Below are positions 35,405 through 47,400 of a stretch of 64,000 nt of DNA, piece after piece. The stretch lies in the NCBI RefSeq assembly GCF_905220365.1, contig NC_061140.1, positions 6,946,501 to 7,010,500 on the forward strand, given 5' to 3'. The stretch comes from Vanessa cardui (taxonomy: Eukaryota; Arthropoda; Insecta; Lepidoptera; Nymphalidae). Both the position numbers and the translations under genes were made by a program. Within the stretch, counting starts at the first letter, position 1. Each line of letters starts with the position of its first letter. The notes beneath the pieces are model-generated. The model worked only from the letters and a program-made list of their open reading frames with translations, did not search any database and was not told where the DNA came from.

Positions 35405-37725
35405 TTTTATCTTTTCAAAGAATGCTTCTTAAAAGTTTGTACAAGAAAATCCATGAAAAATGACATTTGATTTTTTATAATATTTATTTTCAACCAGTTA
35501 TTTTTTCTTTGCCACCTTATGTTAGTAGTCGGCAATTTCTTTAAGGGCCCAGTTAATAAAAATGTGTCCATTTAGAAACTAAAAAAAACTTGAAAACAGT
35601 GTACGATGCTGACCAACGTCTTTTGCTTAAGAGTTAAATTATTAAAAAAAAATTACGATTACTGTGTACATTTTTATTGAATTAACATCTTTATTGTTGT
35701 CTCGGTCTTAAATTAAATTTAAAAATCTAAAAATCCATGAACGCCACAAATTTTGACTAGGCCAGATTTTTATTCCAATTCCCAGTATGTTCTCTCATTG
35801 AATGTATTTTTAACAAATAACATCGCGTAAAATTATCGCAAATAGAAGTAACGTTGTAATCATATGAAGTGCATGTGTGCAGCCCTTCTCAAAAATATAT
35901 AACTTTTAGGGCACACCACAATCTTACCAAGACTTAACTTATTTCAGTTATAATCAGTGAAGCGCCCGGGTTTTATGTACTGTCTGCACCCTGGATCAAA
36001 TCAGGTTAATAAGACTATGCTGGTGCAACGGCTTTGCGACTTATCAATGTACATACTGTCGTATCGTACGATATAATCTGTGCTATCATCAAATTCTGCT
36101 GAGGTTCGTAAACCCATAAGAGCGCTATTGTAATGCATTTTCTGCTTCGTACAACAACTTTGGGGAATTAGCTTCCACCGGTAGCTTTCTGACCCGATAT
36201 GACTTGGGAACTTTCAATAGATGAGCATACAAATTTCTTAAGGGCCGGCAAGGCGATTATGTCAATTTCCATCAAGTTTGCGCGTATGTAAATAGACACT
36301 GGCTTTTGACTCACCTTTTTACGTCAGATATCACACGGCTTTTCTACGGTTCTGCTGGGCGATTCCGAAACCCATTTTTCGACTCCATATGTGGGATTTC
36401 TATTGAAAACTCTATTTGGCATTCAGCAAACTCGAATTAAATCTACACTAGCGCCGTTTTGTGAGATTGAAAGTAATACGAACTAGTTTCAGTGAGAACT
36501 GTATTATTTGACATTAATTGGCATTCTGTATCTCGATTTCGAAATTAAAAAATGAAACTAATCTCGGCTAAATACGTCAAATTAAAAGTAGATCAAAGGT
36601 GGCGGAAGGCTTAAGCGAAAACTGTAAATCTATGTGATCTATTAATAATGTATCTTCGGACCAAATAAAACTACCTTGGCATGATATTATCACTCGGAGA
36701 ATGTATCCTAACGTAAGCATACCTAAGTAGATCTTACTTTTAATCATTAAGAAAATGAAGTCATATTTATCTCGCATCTACGAATTACTAATAATTCATT
36801 GTCAATTAAGTATTTAAGATCTAATAATATATAGAAAATTATCAAAAACCTTTAAGCTGTAAAGGCTGTAATCTGAGGTTTACAATTTTACACAGTTTTT
36901 CTTTAACATATAATAATGCTGATTATTAAATTAAGGGTATTTGTTCCTTCTAATTAACATATCAATTTATTATCATTCTATTTCAGATGGATTGCATACA
37001 TTTATATAAGACTACAGCTAAGTCAATAATATCTTACTAGAAAATATATATACATATATAAATTATAGGTAAACAGATATAATTTATTACAACCAGATAC
37101 CATACAAACTACACGGACAAATTGATGCTTCATGGTAAAGATTTAAGAACAATAAGTAGATACTTGAATTGAATTTCAATTTCTTTTCTAATTTAAGAAG
37201 CTGGATTCCTGCATACTGTTGTGTCTAACACATATTAGGATATTTAATAATAATAAAACAAAAAAATATTACATGTATTTCAAGTCAGTGGAATATACTA
37301 AATTTTAAAGGAAAAGACAAAATAAGAAATTCTGATAAAATACAACTAGTATAAACATGAATAAGTGTGTTAATAAAAAAAAAATATATAGTATAGACAT
37401 TGCAAATATTTTAACTATTTAATAAAATGAAGTGTTATAAATTATTAAATGTTAGATAATGTACACTATTCTATTAATGTTATTTAATATAAAAATAACT
37501 TATTAAATGAATATATTCCAATTAGGTATGTTTGTATTTCAATTATTTATTTAAATTAAGTGTAATGAATTATTAAATGTCAGTTACTTTACTAATCTAA
37601 TTGTAATATTTTCTTATTTGAAGACCATTGTAATAAACAGATACTGTAATGATAATAATTTGTATTTATATATGTACAAAAACAGTATTGCATAAATAAT
37701 AAAACAACAAAATGTGTAAAATTTT
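35405..37725. other. intergenic region with a dead LINE fragment
   Basis: AT-rich flanks surround a GC-richer block at about 35,930-36,320 that is a LINE remnant (separate entry). The secreted gene's promoter should lie just above 35,404, but no convincing core element was identified. No other gene signal is seen. Confidence 0.5.
36090..36310 (+). pseudogene. decayed C-terminus of a LINE ORF2
   Basis: Across plus-strand frames broken by stops and frameshifts, pieces resembling the end of LINE ORF2 proteins appear: CTTCGTACAACAACTTTGGGG (an R-T-x-x-LWNELP-like box), then GATATGACTTGGGAACTTTC (a YDLGTFK-like box) and AAATTTCTTAAGGGCCGG (a KFLKG(R/G)-like box). No intact frame remains. It belongs to a different LINE from that at 13,031. 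Confidence 0.6.
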
Positions 37726-38280
37726 TTAATGTTTCATATTCAAATCCCAAATATGTTTTCCTCCCTCGTTAAAATATGGATCATTTTGTGTAGAAATGAT
37801 AGAATCTATAGATGCTATTCCTGTATTATCACATGTTTTTCTGCCTAGCTGGTATGCTGTGAGCATCAATGGTATCACTAAAATAAATAAAATAGTATTA
37901 AAAACACATTAATCATATTATAAAGAAGCTGAAAAATAGCATACATATGTGAATTGTATTACATACTAAATTATATACATGATTTACTGAATGTCTGAAA
38001 ATTCGTCTGAATCAACCAAATTAGACTTAAATAATCACTCAAACTAGTAGTTGTATATTACATTGTTTGTATATTATGTAGTACAACTTTTAGGACTTAG
38101 AGGAGCACCATCAGGATGCTTTCTAATTAAGTTGAGAATTTATGATTACAGTTAATATACATTATAGGCATTAGGCATATATTTAATGACCAGTGTTTAT
38201 AACGTAAAAATTATATAATTAAATTTTTGGGATTATTGTATTCCGAACATAGAAAATAAATAGGTATGTAGGTACTTACT
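37726..38280 (-). CDS. possible 50-residue protein with an intron-split start codon
   Basis: The 3' exon (37726-37877) follows a good acceptor TTTATTTTAG and encodes 49 residues including LMLTAYQLGRKTCDNTG and NDPYFNEGGKHIWDLNMKH, then TAA. Composition looks coding. The upstream exon ends GATGAA|GTAAGT at 38280, so its last A plus TG of the 3' exon form ATG, giving 50 residues in all (153 nt with stop). In the spliced message an earlier overlapping ATG-ATG would start a short 18-codon frame instead. An internal Met could also be used, or the exon could belong to a longer gene with other upstream exons. No family recognised. Confidence 0.4.
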
Positions 38281-38299
38281 TCATCATTAGAATTCCATA

Positions 38300-39230
38300 A
38301 TAAATCTAAACGGTAGTGATAAAAAGTAGTTACGGATAAACTTTCGATTCAATTAAATTCTTTGTTTAATAGCAATTTACTATATTTACTTGATATTTTA
38401 TTATTAAATATTAATGTTAAACATTTATGTTGACATTTATACTTTTTTTGACAAAATTTTACGCAAAGGTAATCTGTCTTCAGCCGGATATTAATAAAAT
38501 ATTTCTGATTTTGCGTTATAAATTATTTTAAACTATAAAATAAATTATTTATAATATATTTAGCATGAATCATGACGTCATTTATTTTTCAAATCATTAG
38601 TTTATTAGAAATTTCTAATCGGGAATGTTTTTTAAAAAATCGGTAATTGAAGTGTATGCACTAGCATCTCGCTTCACAGTTTTCGCTTCACATGATTTGA
38701 CTTATCGTTGCGGAATACCAAATATTTTTCCACTCAAGGACGTTTCGATATGAGTTAAGAAATGAAAACTGTTTCAAATCCTAATGTGGTTTTTGCAGAA
38801 TCGCACGGTTGTTTATTGGATAATGTCTTTGTAATTCCAGCCACAATAAACTTATTATCAATATACTATTCATAACGTCGAGCTTTAATTCTATTATTAA
38901 ATTTAGCCTCCCGGATGAAAAATATTTATTAAAATAGTAACCAAAGTAAGTGCCAGTATTCATCTTAATTGATTTAATTATCGAATATAATAATCGATGA
39001 TAAGACTTTCCTCAGACAATCCCTTAAATAAAGTTTTAACCTTTAAAAAAATCACTCGCACTTTTTATGCAAGAGCCACACTGGAAATGTACGATAGCAA
39101 TGGTGTGACCATAGCCTTACAAATGTTAATATGAAAGCTTGAATGATGATGCAGTGACGAAGCGCTCGCAAAACTTCCATCATAAAAAATCTTAAACATG
39201 AGGACACAATGAAATAAAGTCAATTACTTA
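38300..39230. other. intergenic region between the small gene and the Crtc 3' side
   Basis: AT-rich, with no gene-like frame. It holds a palindromic CRE-type octamer TGACGTCA at 38573-38580, about 290 bases upstream of the putative small-gene exon 1. Confidence 0.5.
38573..38580. promoter_or_regulatory. CRE-like palindrome TGACGTCA
   Basis: A perfect full CRE octamer. It lies about 290 bp upstream (minus strand) of the last base of the small gene's first exon, a plausible promoter position. One octamer can occur by chance. Confidence 0.3.
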
Positions 39231-42200
39231 CAACAATTTTATTTTAATGAGACCGTTTCATCTCTATCACACTTATTATGTACATTTGGTTTAAATAAAA
39301 CAAACCATTGAAACATTTAACTGCAAATCTTCAATAAGTTTGTGCATATTTGAGAAAAAACATTTATGTCTTACATTTATAATGTCATACAAATCGATCA
39401 AAGATTAAAAGAGTTTGTAGAAATAGTCGATCACACAATTTGGTGTTTCGTTGCCTCCAATGTGTCTGGGAGCTTTACTTGCACTTCTTATTTGAAAAGG
39501 ATATACAAATATATATATAGCAATTAGTAACTTTAAATTAACAACACAAATAGTGTTACTCTTAGGTATTCTTGTCATGTTTTCAAACGTTTTTAACGTT
39601 ATAAACTGCATAATTTTATTTTTTTAACATAATAATTATCTTTACAAGTCTAAAATGCAAAAGGTACAAAATTCAACGCCAAAGTCATATGCAACCTTAG
39701 AACAGGGAATATCTTTTAATTTAATATTTCAATAGAGGTCATTCTTAAAAAGGAAATATATCTTTTTTGTTTTTATAAATTATTTTGAATAGAATGTAGA
39801 TATTATCGTAACATACATCCAATTACATTAAATTTATCTTGTCATACACTATCGGTAAAACTCTTAATATACTGTGACATATATAGGAGCAAAACTCTAA
39901 CAAAAAACATTTAAGACAACATATCATTTATATATTGAAATGGTATGACAAAGTTATCTTTTGTTTTTTTTTTTTTTTTAATAAAAAATATAATAAGATT
40001 TCTCCATCCTAAGGTACATATATTTTAAGTCACATGTTGATTGTTTTTAAATACTAAAACGTAATACTAATAACGAAACCAAAGTTTGAAATATATATTT
40101 TCCTTCACTTTCTTCAATGCAATTAGACGCTTATAATATGTGGCAGTTTATTCGTTACATAGTTAAAATCCGTATCTCGACATGAAGAAGTTATAACATC
40201 GGTAAAGTCGGGAATGCCAGTGATTTGATATTTCACTGTTGAATTTTAACAGTCATCAGTAAAACATCATTAAAAATATATTGAAGATAGACAAATAACT
40301 TGTGTATTCCCAACTAATTTTTATAGTACATGAGGTAAAAAAATGACCAATAATATTTATATACCTATACATGTATTGTACAACCATAATTAATTCTTTA
40401 AATGAAAATGTATAGCTTTATGACTAAAAACTTCATGATAGCGAGCGTTAACTAAAAACTCTATGGCAACACATAACAGTTTCATTACTTGGAATGTTAA
40501 TGCGATGTGGAAATGGGAACTAATTAACACTATTTTACCCAAACTTAGTCTAAATAAATATCGTTATTCCCTTCATTAATAATCAAACATTTATTATACA
40601 TATTAAAAGTCATTCAGAAATCATTCAATAACTGGAAATTACATCAATGAACATAAACACTGTCATGCACATATATATACGTAAAACACATATTACAATT
40701 ATCATTAGATATATAACTCTGGCCGAAAGACCAGACCATATAGTCATAATGGAATCAATGTCAGATAAGTCATATGTATTTAATTTAAAATATTTTTAAA
40801 TCATTAGGCCAGTAGTGTTATTTCAGACAAAGGACCAAGATAAACTGACTTAAAAATTCAGAAATTTATCTGATGCTGTTATTTCATCAATTTAGATCAA
40901 GAATATCCAAAGAAATGCTTTATAGACAAGTGTAGTTCGCCTTAAATTTGTTTTCAAAGACAGACAGTTCATTGCAGCTCCAAAGACGTTGTTGACATGA
41001 AGTTTTTAGTCACTGCGAACGATTATTAAGGGTTTACATATCGAGTAACAACCTTGGTATATATATGCAGGTGTGAATTATGAGAAATAAAAACTTACAT
41101 ATGATTAGGCTTCATTAAGATTTATCTTGTGCTTATTACTTTTATCACATATATCGTACATATATACAATCTACATCTGTCATACAGTACACTCTAGGTG
41201 GAATAAAAGATAATATTTAAAATATACCAACATCGTAGGCGAATTAGTAACAATAATACTCGTTTACAGAGTAAAACATCATCAGAAAAATAAAATTTAG
41301 TCATACGATACAACTATACACCCTTCTATTTATTTCAGTGTACATGTTTGTTTTCATAGTGTGCGCAACGAGGTTATACTATAATATATTATATATACAT
41401 TTATGTATTTGTTATAATTTATAAGAACCGATATAATATATTGAATAAAATACGAAGATAACATATTCCAAACAAAACGTTTCATAGATTTTCTTCTTGT
41501 ATTACGTTTACTTTTAAATATTTACCACGAAGGTTTTCTTAAACATATTTTGGAGTTATTTGTTTCGTATAAAGCTAGTTCAATTAATTCGTTTATCCAT
41601 TACCTTGTACTGATTTAAATATTAGTACAATGAAGCTTTCAAAATAATTTTCAGTACTATATCCGTAAGTAACATTACATACAGCTAGGTAACTTTCTAT
41701 TCTCCGATCAATGGTTTCAAAATGTATTCCAAAAAATCAAATTGTTTTCTACATATGCCTTTACCGTCGAACTCGAGATAAAATATATCTCAAAAGCTAT
41801 TGCAATATGTGTTTTATCCACATGTCCATAACGGATTACTCATTTTATTATCCTGCCTCATTGATCTCATAGTTCGCTCATACGACTCCTTATGTAGATA
41901 TTCTGAGTTTATTCAATTTAGACGAAGATGATCTTGGAAGACCAAGATAGTGAAAGTTTAGACTTTTTAACTTGTTATGGGCTGACCTCTGCATTCGTGT
42001 TGGGTAGTCGTTCTATAGAACTATAATGAATGAGTGAGCATTTAGAAGTCTAGAGTGTACTTCTAAATACGCACGCATTTGTGCGTACTCCACGCACGTA
42101 GCCGATCTCTGAGGTAGACCGTTGAACTTCGATCTGGATATAATTATATTATTATATTGTTTTTAGAACCGCGTACGCTCGTCGCATAAATATTTAAAAG

Positions 42201-44294
42201 TAAACAAGTATATAACCGTAACCGAGCTGAATAAAATCTGATATATATGAACAACACATCGAAGAACAGGTTCTATTTCAATTTACACTCATATAACTTG
42301 ATGACTAGACTCTTAAAACATAATAAAATGAGCATTAACAAAAGAAAAAAAAAAACACAAACTACACGATCTCTGCGCGCCCGCCGTTTGTTGTAAATTA
42401 TAATTTGTACATTTTTTTTTTACAAAAGTATAGATCTCCATTATGAAAATCGTGGTCGTAGCGGGCGCATTAAAAAAAAAAAGAACTAAATATTTCGAAA
42501 CTTATCAACTATAAAGTTTAACTTCAGATGTAGTCCTACTACCTTGAAAATGCATATATTCGTCGATATCCATAGAGAATAGAGAAGGACGGACTGAGCT
42601 CACACGACGCACAATCATTTACAGAACAGTATCAACTAGTAACAACTAATTACTATAATAAATATTTCAATACAAAACAAAATTACTACGCTTTCGAATG
42701 AACCAGTTTTATATACGAACGGTAACCTTTCTACATATAGAGTACAGTAGTGCAGCGTCGTGTCAAATCAGTGTACCTGTCTTAAACAAAATATTTGTAT
42801 ACATGGTCGAATACAACAGGATTCCCTCAACTAGACATTGAAAAAAATTGACCTTCATAATATGAATCCTTATGCAACCACGCTTACGTACACACATAGA
42901 TATGTTTGCGACAAAAAGCTTATTAAAATTTTTTTATTAACAATTCTTATTTACAAAATCTTAAACGACACATCATCCAATTACATACAAAACGGGTAAC
43001 CGATCACTTAGCGTGCCCCGTAAACATCCACAAGCCTGTGCCTAAATAAATCATTACTTTAAAATTGTGGTAAATCGTAATTATCTAGTAAGAATTATTC
43101 GGATTAAGGTTCAGTCAACGCTTGAGCAATCGCTGAAAGACGATAGTTAATATAAAAATGTCGAGATAATTTATACATTGTTAATTTTAGAAAAAATAAT
43201 AATAATAATCGCGTCAACGATCCTTTAAACGATTCAATCGCTTTCAAATAGCATGCAACATTAGCGTTTAAATGCAAATCTATGAAGTGAACACTTTCGA
43301 GTTTTATATACAAACGGACCGCCGAGCGTCGCGTCGAACGATCGCGAAACGTCTGAATCGAATCCGAAATAAAACCTCTAATGATATTCGAGTACATATT
43401 CACAATACTTAGAAAATAATCGATTAATTCTGTACACGAATCGTCGATAAAAGTATCGATCACCATTTAGAAAATCTAATTCTACATCATACCTACCCTC
43501 CGAATTAAAAACATGAGTAAAACATTTAAAACCACATGTCACTCGCATTCACAAGAGTCACTGCAGTGGGAATGTTCGACGTCGCGTCATATTCACTAAC
43601 TCAGACTTGAAACGATACTAATTGTCATGAAGTATTGGTAGAGAGTAACTTCCCCGCTCCCCGCTCGCGGGACCCACGCGTGACAGAACCAAAGATTAAT
43701 TAACAAGTAAATTAGTATCTGCGACATTGTGATAAATTCACACAACAGAATATTGTTCCTAAACTTGTAAGCAGAAGGAAAATAAATCAATTCTGTAAAC
43801 GTTATTACATTGTTACATTTGTTTGAACTTTATGTAAAAAAGCTGAGATGGCCCAGTGGTTAGAAGAGCTGAGATGGCCCAGTGGTTAGAACGCGTGCAT
43901 CTTAACCGATGAATGCGGGTTCAAACCCAGGCAAGCACCACTATATAAATGTGCTTAATTTGTATTTATAATTCATCTCGTGCTCGGCGGTGAAGGAAAA
44001 CACCGCGAGGAAACCTGAATGTGTCTAATTTCATCGAAATTCTGCCACATGTGCATTCCACCAACCCGCATTGGAACAGCGTGGTGTTATGTTCCAAACC
44101 CTCTCCTTAATGGCAGAGGTGGCCTTATCCCAGCAGTGGGAAATTTACAGGCTGTTACTTTACCTTACTTTACTTTTAAAAAAATATCAAGAATTTATGA
44201 CAAAAAAACTATGTTTCATATCTGTCACGGGTGGGGTCAGCGAGTGTTGGGGGGGAATCTATCGGCCAATAGACAGCGGGGCGCCGACGCGGTA
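39230..44294 (-). other. 3' flank or long 3' UTR of Crtc
   Basis: After the Crtc stop codon on the minus strand there is no further gene up to the next locus. Several minus-strand AATAAA sites exist; the one near 39,237-39,242 would give a 3' UTR of about 5 kb. A 120-codon frame at 43104-43466 looks like chance. Where the transcript really ends cannot be told from sequence. Confidence 0.4.
43841..44176 (+). mobile_element. tRNA-derived SINE with duplicated head, in the Crtc 3' UTR (antisense)
   Basis: The SINE starts AGCTGAGATGGCCCAGTGGTTAGAAG at 43841, and after 26 bp restarts as a full copy at 43867. B box GGTTCAAACCC lies at 43919-43929; the body has TTCATCGAAATTCTGCCACATG and the tail GTTACTTTACCTTACTTTAC. 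It ends about 120 bp from the Crtc stop codon, antisense to that gene. No clear target-site duplication was found. Confidence 0.88.
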
Positions 44295-44458
44295 CTACAA
44301 GCCGTCCAATCGGTCGAGACGGAACTCGTGCTCGACGGACGAGTCCGGCAGCAGAGCGCTGGGCTCTTCCAGCAGCGTCAGATCGTCCAAGTCCAGGCCG
44401 GCTCGCAGCTGAGCCTCCTCGCCGCCGAATATGCCCGGGTCCAGTTCGCCCGAGTAAT
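44295..44458 (-). CDS. Crtc: Crtc last exon, transactivation domain
   Basis: Acceptor GATTACAG; the first two bases complete Asp with the previous exon. It encodes DYSGELDPGIFGGEE, then LDLDDLTLLEEPSALLPDSS and VEHEFRLDRLDGL, and stops at TAG (44295-44297). The acidic, Leu-rich end corresponds to the [28 protein letters not shown] region of vertebrate CRTC1 that recruits coactivators. Confidence 0.95.
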
Positions 44459-47400
44459 CTGTAATCGACGGCACGATAACTCAATCAACTATTTTTGAAA
44501 ATCGATCATCTCGATGGATTGGTATATGTGGCAATTTTATACATTGGATACAGTAGATTTCTTGGTGGTATTTTTGTGCAAGCCCGTCTGGGTAGTTATC
44601 GCCCTCTAATCAGTTATTCTACCGCCTGATAACAGTACTCAGTATTGTCGTGTTCCGGTTTGAAGGGTGAGTGAGCCAGTGCAACTACAGCCACGAAGGA
44701 CATAACATCTTAATTCCCAAGGTTGACGTTGACTTGACTATATAAGGAATATTTAATATTTCTTACAGCATCATTGTCTATGGGTGATGGTGACCACTTA
44801 ATATCCTCGTCCATATGCTCGTCAGCCAACCCAATACATAAAAAAAAAACAATCGACTGCTCCTGCTTCAAATTGGATAAAGCAGACCGACTGCGTCGTC
44901 GAGTGAGGTATCATCATCGAATCGGAAATAGTAACTTTTTAAATAAAACTAATTATAACGGATGAATCGGGCAGACTCTGCCCGTGACCACGAACACTGC
45001 AAAGTGCTCGAAACGTCGGGATGTTTAAAAATAATTAATATACGCGATTCATCCGTTATAATTAGTTTTATTTAAATGTGTAATAATCGCGAAAATTTAA
45101 GACAACATTATCTATCATCTCGTACAATTGTACTATATTAGAAGGTTTTACATCTTTACATTGGATACAGTAGATTTCTTGGTAGGGCTTTGTGCAAGCC
45201 AGTCTGGGTAGTTACCACTCACTCATCAGTTAGTCTACCGCCAAATAGCAGTACCCAGTATTGTCGTGTTCCGGTTTGAAGGGTGAGTGATCCAGTGCAA
45301 CTACAGCCACGAAGGACATAACATCTTAGTTCCCAAGGTTGACGTTGACTTGACTATATAAGGAATAGTTAATATTTCTTACAGCTTAATTGTCTGCGGG
45401 TGATGGTGACCACTTAATATCAGGTGATCCATATGCTAGTCCGCCAACCCAATACTTCTCCCAATGCTTCAAATTGGACAAAGTAGACCGACTGCGTCGT
45501 CGGTCGAGTGAGGTATCACAGTAGCAAGCTCGAGACCCTCATCGAATCGGAAATAGTAACTAGGTTTTTTGTCAATAAATGATATAAGCAGTGGGGCTTC
45601 GGTGCGTACCCGTGAGTATGATGTCGGGTATGGAGGTGGGCGTGGCGGGCGTGGGCGGCTGCGAGGGCGAAGCGAGCGGCTGCAGCGCTGCGTACGCGCC
45701 GCCGCCCGCCACCGGGTCGCGCGCGCGCCGCGGCTCGCCCCCGTGACCCCCGTGACCCCCGTGACCCCCGTGCCCGCTCAGCCCGTGCGACGACTGCGGA
45801 ACGCCACACGACATCTTACTATACGGCTACATTGAAATCAACGCTCATGTTATTGTTCACACTAATAGCTGAGATGGCCCAGTGGTTAGAACGCGTGCAT
45901 CTTAACCGATGAATGCGGGTTCAAACCCAGGCAAGCACCACTATATATATGTGCTTAATTTGTGTTTATAATTCATCTCGTGCTCGGCGGTGAAGGAAAA
46001 CATCGTAAGGAAACCTGCATGTGTCTAATTTCATCGAAATTCTGCCACATGTGCATTCCACCAACCCGCATTGGAACAGCGTGGTGGAATATGTTCCAAA
46101 CCCTCTCCTTAATGGCAGAGGAGGCCTTATCCCAGCAGTGGGAAATTTACAGGCTGTAACTTTAACTTTTTACACTAATATCATAACTGCGAAGGTAACT
46201 TAACATAGTTATTATTATTACATTTACTAAAAACGGGATATTTAGTATATTTTTTATTTATTTTTAGTTAATGCCTCGTGAACAAGACATTCGTAAATTG
46301 TGTCGAAATATCGAATCCAAATAAAAATAAAAACATAGTAAATATCCCGTTTTTAATAACATCGAAGGAAGCTGTCTATCTAAAGGGGGTTTCAAGGCCA
46401 AACCATTTAAAAAAAAATTACAAATTTTTTTATTGCTTAAATTTGAATCCCAAGGAAGAAAAGGTTACTTTTCACCAACCTCTGAGATTCGAACGTAGGA
46501 AGGGCGACAATTAGCCTCATATGCGATTTTAGTTATAATTGTGTGGTATATACCTGAGAGTATGTGTGTGACGAATTCGTTGTCTGTGACGAATGCGGTG
46601 AACTGTGGTTTATGTACGTCGTGCTGTAGCTCGACGTGGGCGGGTCCAGCTGACAAAACGAGAACAAAAAAAATTAAAAAACGCTCCATCGAAACTGTTA
46701 TGTAAAGCTAAAATAGAACAAAATTGTCTAAACTTGAGAATACCACAAGACGGCACATCGACTACTATATATTTATTTAATAAAAATCAAGCGAGAGATA
46801 ACTTCAAATTATAATTTAAAAGACAAAAAAAAAACAACAGTCATAAAATATTAACCAGACGAATACTAAATGATAAACAATTAAAATCAGCATGCTATAT
46901 AAACAATGGTCTAACTGCATGCTCTGTGCTTCGTATACAACTTAACACGCAATATGTAATAACAATACGATTCTTCTCTAAAGCAAGATATATTATATAT
47001 GCGAAGCATACCGTTCGATACATCGGTAATAATTACCACTAGACAAGATATATCTAAAACGCAGGAAGCTGTAAATAGTACCAAAAGTATTCACAGTTGA
47101 AGATTATGAAAAGTATCTCAGACTTTATACTGTAGTACTATTTTAAGCGGCACGTAAAACGAAATGTAATATTGTATATCAAATTTATAATATCATTTCC
47201 TTTTACTTGCGATAATATTCGAAATGTGCAGTTATAGGAACTATTCAAAAAATGTGCTCCGATCTAACTTTTCGGCTTCTGTCTGATTGCGAGCAAGATA
47301 ACCAATTCAACGACATAAACCCAGAAACATTCATTTTATTCTATTATGCTGTGTAACTAATAAATTATGACTATTTGTAATATTTAAACATCATAATCAA

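Noticed and set aside
43104..43466. 120-codon minus-strand frame downstream of Crtc
   Set aside because: No motif, no splice context and odd composition; it lies in the presumed Crtc 3' UTR. Kept out of the gene list, though a homology search would settle it.
43863..43940. Possible tRNA gene because of A and B boxes
   Set aside because: No cloverleaf with paired acceptor stems is evident, and the same sequence with a 300-bp body occurs at 45868, 58452 and (reversed) 22521, with target-site duplications at two of them. It is a tRNA-derived SINE.
44019..44498. 159-codon plus-strand frame
   Set aside because: It runs through the SINE body and then antisense through the last Crtc exon; it is not a gene.
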